A stretch of DNA of 64,000 bases from Chondrosia reniformis (lineage: Eukaryota; Porifera; Demospongiae; Chondrillida; Chondrillidae). Where the stretch lies: assembly GCA_947172415.1 (NCBI GenBank), contig OX359191.1, forward strand, positions 3,906,001 to 3,970,000. The letters run 5' to 3'. The notes under the pieces were generated by a model, which did no database searches, was not told the DNA's origin, and saw only the letters and a program-made list of their open reading frames with translations. Of this stretch, positions 21,436-34,775 are shown piece by piece. Position 1 is the first letter of the stretch, and the number at the start of each line of letters is the position of its first letter. The position numbers were made by a program, and so were the translations under genes.

Positions 21436-23291
21436 GTACATAGCTTATATTAACAACGACTATATACATACAACTATTATGTAAAACTAGTACATACCAA
21501 ATAATACCCACAACTATTACATACAATTAGTACATACAACTAGTACATTCAACTAGTCCATACAACTACGATAAACAGCTAGGACATATAACTAGTACAT
21601 ACACCTACTACATATAACTAGTAAATAAACATCCATTGTAATTATAAATAGTACATACAACTAGTAAATACAACTAGTAAATAAAAGTAGTACATACAAC
21701 TAGTACATACAACTAGAAACTAGGATATAAAACTAGCTCACAGAATGAGTACATAATACTAGAACGTACAACTCGTATAATCAACTAGTACATAACTACT
21801 ACACACAACTAGGAAAAAAAATGGGTACATACAACTACTACATATAACTAGTATATAGACGTTTACCTAATAATTATAAATAGTATATACAACTAGTATC
21901 TACTACATAGAACTAGTACCTTCTTAGCCCCTAGTATAACTAGTACAAGAACCTACCACTTGTACATACAACTAGTACATACTACTAGAACATACAACCA
22001 GTACATAGCTAGTACATACAACTAGTATATACACACAACTAGTACATACAACTAGTTTTTGCAATTAGTACATATAACTAGTACACACATCTACAACAAA
22101 TAACTAATACATAAAAATATAACTAGTACAAATAAATGGTACATAAACATAGTACATACAAGTAGTTCATACAACTACTAGTATATAGAACGAGTAAATA
22201 AAACTAGGATCTATAACTAGTAAATACCAACCACATATAATTAGTACATAAATATATAACTAGAACATATGAATAGTGCATCCATATAGTATATATAACT
22301 AGTACATAAAACTAGTACATGCAACTAGAAACTACTACATACAACTATTATATACAAACAACAAGTTCACACAACTAGTATTTACAACTAGTATTTACAA
22401 TTAGGTCATACAACTAGTTCACACAACTATTAACTAGTACATATAACCAGTACATGTAAATTAGTGGGTACAACTAGTTCATAAAATTAGTAACTAGTAA
22501 ATATAATTAGTACATGTGACTAGTACATACAACTAGTACATACAACTAGTGCATTAAACTAGTACATACAACTAGGACATATAACTAGTACATAAACCTA
22601 CTACATATAACTAGAACATACACGTAAACCTAGTAAATGTAAATAGTACGTACAACTAGTACATACAGCTAGGGCATACAACTAGTACATATGACTAGTA
22701 CACACAAATAAATAGTACATACAAATAGTAAATATAACTAGTACCTACAACTAGTACGTACAACTAGTATCTAGTAGATACAATTAGAACATACAACTAG
22801 TACATAGCTGGTACATACAACTAGCATATACATACAACTAGTACACAGAACTTGTGTATACAATTAGCACATGCAACTACTACATAGAACTAATACATAC
22901 AACTAGTACCTAAAACTAGTAAATATAGCTAGTTCTCGTTCATACAACTAGTACATACAACTAGAACTTTCAATAGTACATATAACTAGTACACACACCT
23001 ACTACATAAAACTAATACATAAAAATATAACTTGTTCAAAGAAATAGTGCATCCACAGAGTACATAAAACTAGTATATAAAACTAGTAAATACAACTAGA
23101 AACTAGTACACACAACTAGTATATATATAAAATTAGTACATTTAACTAGTACATACATCTGGTGTATACATACAACTAGTACATACTAGTAGTACATTAA
23201 ACTAGTTCATAAAACTAGTATATAGCTAGTACAAAGAACTAGTGCATACATCTTCTACATACAACTGGTTGATATCGATTACATACAACTA
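21436..23291 (-). repeat. 13-bp minisatellite array, - orientation (left arm, inner part)
   Basis: Reverse-orientation satellite leading to the TA-flanked MITE at 23292. The last ~100 bp (TATATAGCTAGTACAAAGAA... onward) match the reverse complement of 33170-33240 with a small length difference. No gene is seen. Confidence 0.95.
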
Positions 23292-23798
23292 CAGTGCAGT
23301 CCACTTAATTCGAATCCGTTTTTGACGAAATTTCACCTATTTCGAATAGAACTCCGGTTCCCTGTACAGTCCCAGTATATCAAATTCTTTGGGAATTTTA
23401 GTTTGCTACGTAGAGAATACGGAAGTATTTCAACACAAATAAGCAAGCTCATAGTTATTAAGGAGGTAATCACACTTTTAACGGTTAAGAAATTTAGTTA
23501 AATTGTCATTAATCATTCTCAGTACAGTGTTATTCTCTAGTTATGCAACGTTCACTGTACCAATCGCTTATTCTGGAACGAAAACTAGAGATTATCCATC
23601 TCGTGGACAACGCTCCATCTGAAAGGAAAAAGGGACATTGCTACTACTACTTGGCTGCATAATCTTCTCTTTTTCATTATATTTCAAATCTATATTTGGT
23701 GTTTAGACATCACTTTGCTATTTTGTACATAAACCTGATAATTCAAAATTCCTGTTATTTCAAATTCCCTAGAGATTCGGATTAGGTGGACTGCCCTG
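23292..23798. mobile_element. 507-bp TA-flanked MITE (pogo/Tc1-mariner-like), left-arm copy
   Basis: Terminal inverted repeats: the left end reads CAGTGCAGTCCACTTAAT and the right end is the complement of CAGGGCAGTCCACCTAAT. TA dinucleotides flank both ends (23290-23291 and 23799-23800). No transposase is encoded, so this is non-autonomous. TA target and CAG-type ends suit the Tc1/mariner-pogo superfamily. The copy at 32662-33167 is its reverse complement with matching satellite flanks on both sides. Confidence 0.85.
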
Positions 23799-26245
23799 TA
23801 GTACATAAAACTAGTACATAGAATTAGTAAATACAACCAGCTAATACAGCTAGTACACACAAGTAGTACATATACCTAGTACATACACACATATATAGTA
23901 CATATAAATAGTACGTACAACTAGTATATATAACTAGTACAAACAACTAGTACATACACCCATTACACACAAACGTAACGAATACATATAAGTAGTACAT
24001 ACAACTAGTACATGTAACTAGTACATACAACAATCACACACTACTTATACATTCAACTAGTACAAATAACTACTACATTCGACTAGTACATACAAATGGT
24101 ATTGAGTTCATACAACTAGTAAATAAAACTAGTGTATACAATTAGTACACACAAATAGTAAATACAGCTGGTAAATATAACTAGTACATACTATTAGTAC
24201 ATATAACTGGTACATATAACTAGTACTTATAAAGAGTACATAAAACTAGTTCATAAAACTAGTTCATACAACTAGTACATGCCACAAGTATCTAGTACAT
24301 ACAAATAGAACCTACCTAGTACATAGTATAACTGGTACAAGAATCAACATCTGGTAAATACACATTGTACATACAACAAGTACTTACAAGTAGGACATAC
24401 AACTGGAAACTAGTAAATACTACTAGTTTTTAGAAGGAGTATATAATACTTTATAGAGAATACAACTTGAATATACATCTAGTATTTAGCTAATATTAAC
24501 AATTGGTATATACATACAACTATTACGTTCAACTGGTACATAACTTGTACATACAAATAGTATATACAACTAGTACATGCAACTAGTACATACAACTAGT
24601 ACATACCAAATAGTACCCACAACTAGTAAATACAATTAGTACATTCAACTAGTCCATACAACTACGACAAACAGCTAGGACATATAACTAATACATACAC
24701 CTACTACATATAACTAGTAAATACACATACCTTGTAATTATAAATAGTACATACAACTAGTACATATAACTAGAAAGTAGTATATACAACTAGCTCACAG
24801 AATGAGTACATAATACTAGAACATCCAACTTGAATATTCAACTAGTAAATAACTACTACACACAACTAGGAAACACAACTAGGACATACAAATATTACAT
24901 ACACCTACCACATATAACTAAAACATACACTTTTACCTAATAATAATAAATAGGACATACAACTAGTACATACAACTAGTACATAAAACTAGTATCTCCA
25001 ACAAGTAAATATAACCAGTACTAGTCCATACAACTAGTACATACAACTAGTCCTTGCAACTAGTACATAGCTAGTCCATACAACTAGTACTTGCAACTAG
25101 TACATATAACTAGTACACACATCTACCACATATAACTAATACATAAAAATATAACTTGTACATATAAATAGTATATAAAGATAGTACATACAAGTAGTTC
25201 ATACAACTACTAGTACATACAACTAGTACATAAAACTAGTATCCCCAACAAGTAAATTTAACTAGTACTAGTCCATACAACTAGTACATACAACTAGTCC
25301 TTGCAACTAGTACATAGCTAGTCCATACAACTAGTACTTGCAACTAGTACATATAACTAGTACACACATCTACCACATATAACTAATACATAAAAATATA
25401 ACTTGTACATATAAATAGTATATAAAGATAGTACATACAAGTAGTTCATAAAACTACTAGTACATACAACTAGTACATAAAACTAGTATCTCTAACAAGT
25501 AAATTTAACTAGTACTAGTCCATACAACTAGTACATACAACTAGTCCTTGCAACTAGTACATAGCTAGTCCATACAACTAGTACTTGCAACTAGTACATA
25601 TAACTAGTACACACATCTACAACATATAACTAATACATAAAAATATAACTTGTACATATAAATAGTATATAAAGATAGTACATACAAGTAGTTCATACAA
25701 CTACTAGTATATAGAACGAGTACATAAAACTAGGACCTATAACTAATACACACCTACTACATATAATTAGTACATAAATATATAACTAGTACATATGATT
25801 AGTGCATCCATATAGTATAGTACATGCAACTAGAAACTAGTACATACAACTAATATATACACAAAACTAGCACATGTAATTAGTTCATACAACTATTATA
25901 TACAAACAACTAGTTCATACAACTAGTATTTACAATTAGGTCGTCAAACTAGTTGACACAACTGTTAACTAGTACATATAACCAGTACATGCAACTAGTA
26001 CATACAACTAGAACATACAACTAGTTCATTTAACTAGTACATCCAACTAGTTCATACAACTAGTATTTGCAATTAGTACGTACAACTAGTTCATACAACT
26101 AGTAACTAGTACATATAACTAGTACATTCAACTAGTACATACAACTAGGACAAACAACTAGGATATATAACCAGTACATATTCCAACTACATATAACTAG
26201 TAAATAAACATATACATTGTAATTATAAATAGTACATACAACTAG
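23799..26245 (-). repeat. 13-bp minisatellite array, - orientation, with 247-bp higher-order units
   Basis: The first ~200 bp after the MITE match the reverse complement of 32450-32660. From about 24991 a 247-bp unit is repeated three times (described separately). The block ends at an orientation switch near 26245 (ACTAGAGCATACATGAAATA). No gene is seen. Confidence 0.95.
24991..25710 (-). repeat. Three tandem 247-bp higher-order units (19 x 13 bp)
   Basis: The marker AGTATC(T/C)C(C/T)A starts at 24991, 25238 and 25485, exactly 247 bp apart each time, which is nineteen 13-bp monomers. Units share private variants such as AGTCCTTGCAACTAG, TATAAAGATAG and GTAGTTCATA(C/A)AACTACTAG and differ at only a few bases, so the amplification is recent compared with the diverged monomers. 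Confidence 0.92.
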
Positions 26246-29200
26246 AGCATACATGAAATAGTTGTACCTATTAATTTTATGAACTAGGTGTATATTAGTT
26301 TTATGTATATACCAGATGTATGTAATAGTTAAATGTACTAATTTTTATATATATACTAGTTGTATGTACCGGTTTCTAGTTGCATTTACTAGTTTTAGGT
26401 AATAGTTGCATGTACTATTTGGATGCACTATTTATTTGAACTAGTTATATTTTATGTATTTGTTATATGTAGTAGGTGTGGGTATTAGTTATATGTACTA
26501 GTTGAAAGTACTAGTTGTATGTACTAGTTGTATGTACTAGAACTAGCTATATTTACTAGTTTTAGGTACTCGTTGTATGTTTCAGTTGTATACAATAATT
26601 GCATATGCTAATTGTATTTACAAGTTCGGTGTACTAGTTGTATGTATATACTAGTTGTATGTATTAACTATGTACTAGTTGTATGTTCTAGTTGTATGTA
26701 CTAGATACTAGTTGTATGTACTAGTTGTATTTACTTTTTGCATGTACTATTTATATGTGTGTGAACTAGTTATGTGTACTAGTTGTATGCGCTAGCTGTA
26801 TGTACTAGTTGTATGTACTATTTACATTTACTAGGTATAGGTGTATGAACTAGTTATATGTAGTAGGTGTATGTACTAGGTATAATGTCCTAGTTGCATG
26901 TACTAGTTGCATTCACTAGTCGCATTTACTAATCATATTTACTAGTTACTAATTTATGAACTAGTTGTACCTACAAATTTAATTACTACTTGTATGTACT
27001 AGTTGTATGTACTAATTGTATGTATATACCAGTTGTATGTACTAGTTAAATGTACTAGTTTCTAGTTGTATGTACTATGTTTATGTACTATTCATATATA
27101 CTAGTTATATGTTAATATATGAGTTATATGTAGTAAGTGTGTGTACTTGTTATATGTACTAGTTGAAAGTACTAGTTGTATTTGCTAATTGTATGTACTA
27201 TTTGTAGGTTCTAGAACTAGTTATAGAAGGTACTAAGTAGGAATTAGTTGGTTGTAATAGTTGTTAGTACCATTTTAACGTTCTAGTTGTATATACTAGT
27301 TCTATGTACTAGTACTAGTTATATTTACTAGATGTTGGTATCGGTTGTATGTAGTAGTTGTATGTACTAATTGTTTGTACTAGTTGTATGTACTAGGTGT
27401 ATGTATATACTAATTGTAAGTACTAGCTATGTACTAGTTGTATGTATATACTAGTTTGCTGTTTATGTAGTAGTTGTATATGCTAGTTTAATGTACTCAT
27501 ACAATGTACAAGTTGTATGTATTAGTTATGTTCAAGTTGTATGTATTAATTATAACCCAGTTGTACGTACTAGTTGTATGTATATACTAGTTGTATGTAG
27601 TTGCTATGTACTAGTTGTATATACAAGTTGTATGTTCTAGTATTATGCACTCGTTCTATAAACTAGGTGTATGTACTAGTTTCTAGTTGTGTGTACTAGT
27701 TGTATGTACTAGTTTTATGTACGTTTTGTATGTACTTGTTGTATGTACTAGGTGTATGTACTATTTTTATATACTAGTTATATGTGTATGTACTGGTTAT
27801 ATGTAGTAGTTGTATGTAACAGTTGTATGTACAAGTTGCCTATACTACGTGTATGCGCCAGCTGTATGTACTAGTTGTAGGTTCTAGTACTAGTTATATT
27901 AGGTACTAAGTAGGCATTAGGTGTATATACTAGTTGTTAGTACTACATTAACGTATTAATTGTATGTACTAGTTCTATGTACTAGTACTAGTTATATTTA
28001 CTAGTTGTAGGTACTGGTTGTATGTAGTAGTTTGATGTAGTAGTTGTATGTACTAATTGTATGTATTAGTTGTATACACTAGTTGTATGTGTATACTAAT
28101 TGTATGTAGTAGCTATGTACTAGTTGTATGTACTGGTTTCCTGTTCATGTAGTAGTTGTATATACTAGTTGAATGTACTAGCTGTATATACTAGTTGTAT
28201 GTACTCGATACTATTTGTATGTACCAATCAAATGTAGTATTTATATGTACTAGTTGTATGTATTAGTTGTATGTACTAGTGACTAATTGTTTGTACTAGT
28301 TGTATGTACTAGCTTTTTGAAGTAAGTGTAGGTTCTAGTAAAAGTTATACTAGGAACTAGGAAGGAACTCGTTATATATACTACTTGTTTGTTTGTTTGA
28401 ACTAGTTTTATGTACTAATTGTATGTACTAGTTGTAAGTCACAGTCTCATGTACTAGTTATATGTACTAATTACTAGATGTGCGAACTAGTTGTACCTAC
28501 TAATTTTATGTACTAGTTGTATGTACTCTTTGTATGTATATACTAGTTTTATGTACTAGTTAAATGTACTAGTGTTATATAGATACTAGTTGTATGGACT
28601 AGTTGTATGTAGTAGGTGTATGTACTAGTTATATGTCCTAGTTGTTTGTACTAGTTGTATGTTCTGGTTGAATGTACTAGTTGTATGTACTAGTTGTATG
28701 TACTATTTGTGTGTACTGTTAGGATGTACTAGTTGTATGTACTAGTTGCATGTACTAGCTGTATGCACTAGCTTTATGAACTTGTTCTATTTATATTTAC
28801 TCGTTGTAGGTACTAGTTATGTGTAGCAGATGTATGTACTATTTGAATCTACAATTTGTATGTACTATGTGTATGAACTATTTATAAGTACCAGTTATAT
28901 GTATGTAGTAATTATATGTTTGTGCACTAGTTATATATACTAGTTGTATGCACTAGCGGTATGCTCTAGTTGTATGTACTATTTTTAATTACAATGTATA
29001 TGTTTATTTACTAGTTATATGTAGTTGGAATATGTACTGGTTATATATCCTAGTTGTTTGTCCTAGTTGTATGTACTAGTTGAATGTACTAGTTATATGT
29101 ACTAGTTACTAGTTGTGTGAACTAGTTGGACGACCTAATTGTAAATACTAGTTGTATGAACTAGTTGTTTGTATATAATAGTTGTATGAACTAATTACAT

Positions 29201-30427
29201 GTGCTAGTTTTGTGTATATATTAGTTGTATGTACTAGTTTCTAGTTGCATGTACTATACTATATGGATGCACTAATCATATGTACTAGTTATATATTTAT
29301 GTACTAATTATATGTAGTAGGTGTGTATTAGTTATAGGTCCTAGTTTTATGTACTCGTTCTATATACTAGTAGTTGTATGAACTACTTGTATGTACTATC
29401 TTTATATACTATTTATATGTACAAGTTATATTTTTATGTATTAGTTATATGTTGTAGATGTGTGTACTAGTTATATGTACTAGTTGCAAGTACTAGTTGT
29501 ATGGACTAGCTATGTACTAGTTGCAAGGACTAGTTGTATGTACTAGTTGTATGGACTAGTACTGGTTATATTTGCTTGTTGGAGATACTAGTTTTATGTA
29601 CTAGTTGTATGTACTAGTTGTATGTCCTATTTATTATTATTAGGTAAAAGTGTATGTTTTAGTTATATGTGGTAGGTGTATGTAATATTTGTATGTCCTA
29701 GTTGTGTTTCCTAGTTGTGTGTAGTAGTTATTTACTAGTTGAATATTCAAGTTGGATGTTCTAGTATTATGTACTCATTCTGTGAGCTAGTTGTATATAC
29801 TACTTTCTAGTTATATGTACTAGTTGTATGTACTATTTATAATTACAAGGTATGTGTATTTACTAGTTATATGTAGTAGGTGTATGTATTAGTTATATGT
29901 CCTAGCTGTTTGTCGTAGTTGTATGGACTAGTTGAATGTACTAATTGTATTTACTAGTTGTGGGTACTATTTGGTATGTACTAGTTGTATGTACTAGTTG
30001 CATGTACTAGTTGTATATACTATTTGTATGTACAAGTTATGTACCAGTTGAACGTAATAGTTGTATGTATATACCAATTGTTAATATTAGCTAAATACTA
30101 GATGTATATTCAAGTTGTATTCTCTATAAAGTATTATATACTCCTTCTAAAAACTAGTAGTATTTACTAGTTTCCAGTTGTATGTCCTACTTGTAAGTAC
30201 TTGTTGTATGTACAATGTGTATTTACCAGATGTTGATTCTTGTACCAGTTATACTATGTACTAGGTAGGTTCTATTTGTATGTACTAGATACTTGTGGCA
30301 TGTACTAGTTGTATGAACTAGTTTTATGAACTAGTTTTATGTACTGTTTATAAGTACTAGTTATATGTACCAGTTATATGTACTAATAGTATGTACTAGT
30401 TATATTTACCAGCTGTATTTACTATTT
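26246..30427 (+). repeat. 13-bp minisatellite array, + orientation
   Basis: Long plus-orientation block with recurring longer-unit landmarks near 27225, 27890 and 28330. The uninterrupted sequence GTACTCATACAATGTACAAG at about 27495-27515 is the empty-site form of the locus carrying an 81-bp insert at 46.7 and 49.7 kb. No gene is seen. Confidence 0.95.
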
Positions 30428-31973
30428 CAGGATATCAGGAAATCTTATTTAAACTGGGGAGGCCAGTAGCCTGAGGCTACTACAAAGGCACCCAGTACAA
30501 AACCATATGTACAATAAATAAATAATAAATAAATAAATAAAATAGAATTGTCAATTCGGTTGTGTTAATATTGTTACATAATACAAATTGTCGCTCATGC
30601 ATTAGAATAAAAACGTTTACATAGTTCCGTAAAATTGTTGAGGCCGAGGTTAGGTGTTGCACGAATGGCTGTAGGTAGACTGCGCCAGAGGGAAGCACCG
30701 GCAAAACTGAATGCCCTCTGTCCGAATGAAGACCTGACCAAGGGAAGATTAAGTTGGGAAGTGGAAGAGGAGCGAGTGTTATGGTGGCAAGAAACATAAG
30801 AGGAGAGCCGAGACAGATAAGGTGGAGCCTGGGAGGATAGGCTGCAAAACATACACTGAGCCATGTGAAGTTTTCTTCTCAAGGTGAGAGTCGTTAATCC
30901 AAGTTCTTGAAAAGCAGCAGTGGAAGAAGAGTCACGACGCCTATGAAGCACAATCTTGCAACCAAAGTTCAGCCGCGATTCCAAGCGGCCAGATTCATCT
31001 TGAGTACAGCCAGACCAGACGACATCACAATAGTCAAAGTGGGGAAGGATGTATGATTTAAGATAAGTGAGGAGGAGAGAGTGAGGAAGAAACCAAGAGA
31101 GCCTAAGAAGAAGGTTGAGACGACAGCTTACTTTTCTACAAATCATGTCAACATGATCACTCCAAGTTAGGGTATCGTTTATAAGCACACCAAGATACTT
31201 GAACACTCGTACCTGATCAACAGTTACACCATCAACAAGAACGTCCAAGCCAGTCTCAATTTTTCTTCTACTAGAGTGAAAGAGCATACATTTTGTATTG
31301 CTTGCATTCAGTTGCAGTCCATTGCTGGCCATCCACAGGCTGGTTGCATCTAGACACTGTTGAAGTGAAGAGTTTAAAAAGGCAAGATTGCTACTCGTGA
31401 TGTAGATGGCAGTGTCATCAGCAAAGAGAACAACAGAATCAGCAGGCAGGACTGAAGGCTGGTCATTGATAAAGGCAGAGAAGAGAGAAGGACCAAGCAC
31501 AGAGCCTTGGGGAACACCAGTTGTGGGAAAACCAGGAGAGGAGAATGAATCACTGACATGAGTAACCTGGCAACGATCGGAAAGATAAGACTTAAACCAA
31601 GCAACTGTAGACGAGGAGAAACCAAGTTGGGAAAGCTTAGACAAAAGAAGATCATGGTTCACAGTGTCAAAAGCTTTGGAGATGTCAAGAAACACAACCC
31701 CGATGAACTGTCTTCTGTCCAGAGCCTTGTACCAGTCATCCAAGCAGTGAAGAAGAAGCGTTTGGGTAGAATGCTTGGGCCGAAATCCAGATTTATAAGG
31801 GAAGAGAAGGTCGTTTTGTATGAGGTGAGAAGAAAACTGCTCCTGGACACACCTTTCTAGAAGTTTACTGCAGACTGGAAGCAGAGAGATGGGTCGGTAA
31901 TTCGTGGGGGAGACACGATCACCGCCTTTGTGGAGTGGCTTAACTCAAGCACACTTCCAGGATTCAGGAAAGA
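30428..31973 (-). mobile_element. 5'-truncated CR1/L2-like LINE fragment
   Basis: A non-satellite insert of about 1.55 kb with coding on the minus strand. ATTT occurs on both sides (30424-30427 and 31974-31977), and joining the flanks restores a normal satellite stretch (ACTATTTGTGTGTACTAATT) seen uninterrupted elsewhere, for example at 48190 and 57850. The 3' region (30428-30594) has an (AAAT)n-type run near 30512-30542. It lies in the right arm of the inverted duplication and no matching insert is seen in the left arm. Confidence 0.85.
30595..31973 (-). pseudogene. LINE reverse transcriptase fragment, CR1/L2 type
   Basis: The frame can be followed from the insert's 5' edge near 31970 to its stop at 30595, but a TGA at 31945-31947 interrupts it just before VKPLHKGG. 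The codon at 31741-31743 is TTG and is unlikely to be a real start. RT blocks visible in order are YRPISLLPVCSKLLE, SGFRPKHST, FLDISKAFDTVNHDLL (motif A Asp), GVPQGSVLGPSLFS (motif B), LFADDTAIY (motif C Asp pair), FKYLGVLI, and the C-terminal FAGASLWRSLP block typical of CR1/L2/Jockey-group LINEs. The endonuclease half and RT start are missing. The polymerase core is intact but the protein is truncated and non-autonomous. Confidence 0.88.
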
Positions 31974-32661
31974 ATTTGTGTGTACTAATTGTATGCACTA
32001 GTTGTATTTACTAGTTGTATGTACTCAATACCATTTGTATGTACTAGTCGAATGTAGTAGTTATTTGTACTAGTTGAATGTACTATGGCCTAATTGTATG
32101 TACCAGCTGTATGTACTAGATATTCGAACTAGTATTAGGTTCTTATACAAGTTATACTAGGTACTAGGAATGAACTAGTTCTATGAACTACTTGATTCTT
32201 TGTGTGAACTAGTTTTCTGTACTAGTTGTATATACTAAATTTATGTAGTAGTTAGATGTATATGTAATAGTCATATGTAATAGTTGTATGTACTAGTTAT
32301 ATGTACTAGTTGCATGTACTAGTTGTATGTACTAGTAGTATATACTAGTTGTAGGGTCTAGTCCTAATTATGCTAGGTACTAGGGAGGTACTAGTTGTAT
32401 ATACTAGACACTAGTTGTATGTACTAGTTGTATATGTACTAGTTACATGTACTAGTTGTATGTACTACTTACATGTATTCGTTACGTTTGTGTGTAATGG
32501 GTGTATGTACTAGTTGTTTGTACTAGTTATATATACTAGTTGTACGTACTATTTATATGTACTATATATCTGTGTATGTACTAGGTATATTTACTACTTG
32601 TATGTACTAGCTGTATTAGCTGGTTGTATGTACTAATTCTATGTACTAGTTGTATGTACTA
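31974..32661 (+). repeat. 13-bp minisatellite array, + orientation (right arm)
   Basis: Plus-orientation satellite with one longer unit (about 32020-32240). Bases 32450-32660 are the reverse complement of 23799-24010. No gene is seen. Confidence 0.95.
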
Positions 32662-33167
32662 CAGGGCAGTCCACCTAATTCGAATCTCTAGGGAATTTGA
32701 AATAACAGGAATTTTGAATTATCAGGTTTATGTACAAAATAGCAAAGTGATGTCTAAACACCAAATATAGATTTGAAATATAATGAAAAAGAGAAGATTA
32801 TGCAGCCAAGTAGTAGTAGCAATGTCCCTTTTTCCTTCCAGATGGAGCGTTGTCCACGAGATGGATAATCTCTAGTTTTTGTTACAGAATAAGTGATTGG
32901 TACAGTGAACGTTGCATAACTAGAGAATAACACTGTACTGAGAATGATTAATGACGATTTAGTTCAAATTCTTAACCGTTAAAAGTGTGATTACCTCCTT
33001 AATAACTATGAACTTGCTTATTTGTGTTGAAATACTTCCGTATTCTCTACGTAGCAAACAAATATTACCAAAGAAATTGATATACTGGGACTATACAGGG
33101 AACCGGAGTTCTATTCGAAATAGGTGAAATTTCGTCAAAAAGGATTCGAATTAAGTGGACTGCACTG
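32662..33167. mobile_element. 506-bp TA-flanked MITE, right-arm copy (inverted)
   Basis: Reverse complement of 23292-23798 with a few substitutions; terminal repeats CAGGGCAGTCCACCTAAT and the complement of CAGTGCAGTCCACTTAAT, flanked by TA at 32660-32661 and 33168-33169. No coding capacity is seen. Satellite flanks match those of the left-arm copy, so it was duplicated with its surroundings. Confidence 0.85.
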
Positions 33168-34775
33168 TAGTTCTTTGTAATAGATACCAGATGTATGCAC
33201 TAGTTCTTTGTACTAGCTATATACTAGTTTTATGAATTAGTATAATGTACTAGTTGTATGTGCTAGTTGTATGTATATACCAGATGTATGTACTAGTTAA
33301 ATGTACTAATTTTATATATATACTAGTTGTGTGTACTAGTTTCTAGTTGTATTTACTAGTTTTATATACTAGTTTTATGTACTCTGTGGATGCACTATTT
33401 CTTTGAACAAGTTATATTTTTATGTATTAGTTTTATGTAGTAGGTGTGTGTACTAGTTATATGTACTATTGAAAGTTCTAGTTGTATGTACTAGTTGTAT
33501 GAACGAGAACTAGCTATATTTACTAGTTTTAGGTACTAGTTGTATGTATTAGTTCTATGTAGTAGTTGCATGTGCTAATTGTATACACAAGTTCTGTGTA
33601 CTAGTTGTATGTATATGCTAGTTGTATGTACCAGCTATGTACTAGTTGTATGTTCTAGTTGTATCTACTAGATACTAGTTGTACGTACTATTTGTAGGTA
33701 CTAGTTATATTTACTATTTGTATGTACTATTTATTTGTGTGTACTAGTTATATGTACTAGTTGTATGCCCTAGCTGTATGTACTAGTTGTATGTACTATT
33801 TACATTTACTAGGTTTACGTGTATGTTCTAGTTATATGTAGTAGGTTTATGTACTAGTTATATGTCCTAGTTGTATGTACTAGTTTAATGCACTAGTTGT
33901 ATGTACTAGTTGTATGTACTAGTCACATGTACTAATTATATTTACTAGTTACTAATTTTATGAACTAGTTGTACCCACTAATTTACATGTACTGGTTATA
34001 TGTACTAGTTAATAGTTGTGTGAACTAGTTGTATGACCTAATTGTAAATACTAGTTGTGTGAACTTGTTGTTTGTATATAATAGTTGTATGTAGTAGTTT
34101 CTAGTTGCATGTACTAGTTTTATGTACTAGTTATATATACTATATGGATGCACTATTCATATGTTCTAGTTATATATTTATGTACTAATTATATGTGGTA
34201 GGTATTTACTAGTTATAGGTCCTAGTTTTATTTACTCGTTCTATGTACTAGTAGTTGTATGAACTACTTGTATGTACTATGTTTATGTACTATTTATATG
34301 TACTAGTTATATTTTTATGTATTAGTTATTTGTTGTAGATGTGTGTACTAGTTATATGTACTAATTGCAAATACTAGTTGTATGTACTAGTTGTATGTAT
34401 ATACTAGTTGTATGTACTAGCTATGTACTGGTTGTATGTTCTAGTTGTATGTACTAGTTGTATGTACAAGTGGTAGGTTCTTGTACTAGTTATACTAGGG
34501 GCTAAGAAGGTACTAGTTCTATGTAGTAGATACTAGTTGTATGTGCTAGTTGTATGTACTAGTCGCATGTACTAGTTATATATACTAGTTACTAGTTGTA
34601 TGAACTAGTTGTACCTATTAATTTTATGTACTAGTTGTATGTACTAGTTGAATGTATATACCAGTTGTATGTATATACCAATTGTATGTACTAGTGTCTA
34701 GTTGTATTTACTAGTTTTTTGTACTAGTTGTGTGGACTATGTGGATGCACGATTTGTTTGAACTAGTTACATTTT
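33168..34775 (+). repeat. 13-bp minisatellite array, + orientation (right arm)
   Basis: Plus-orientation satellite between two inserts that occur in the opposite order and orientation in the left arm. The last ~170 bp match the reverse complement of 20491-20660. No gene is seen. Confidence 0.95.

Noticed and set aside
31741-31743. Start of the LINE ORF at 31743
   Set aside because: The codon is TTG and the frame continues upstream with clear RT motifs to a TGA at 31945-31947, so this is an internal position.
31558-31860. 100-codon plus-strand ORF
   Set aside because: Antisense to the LINE reverse transcriptase, whose motifs are clear on the minus strand.
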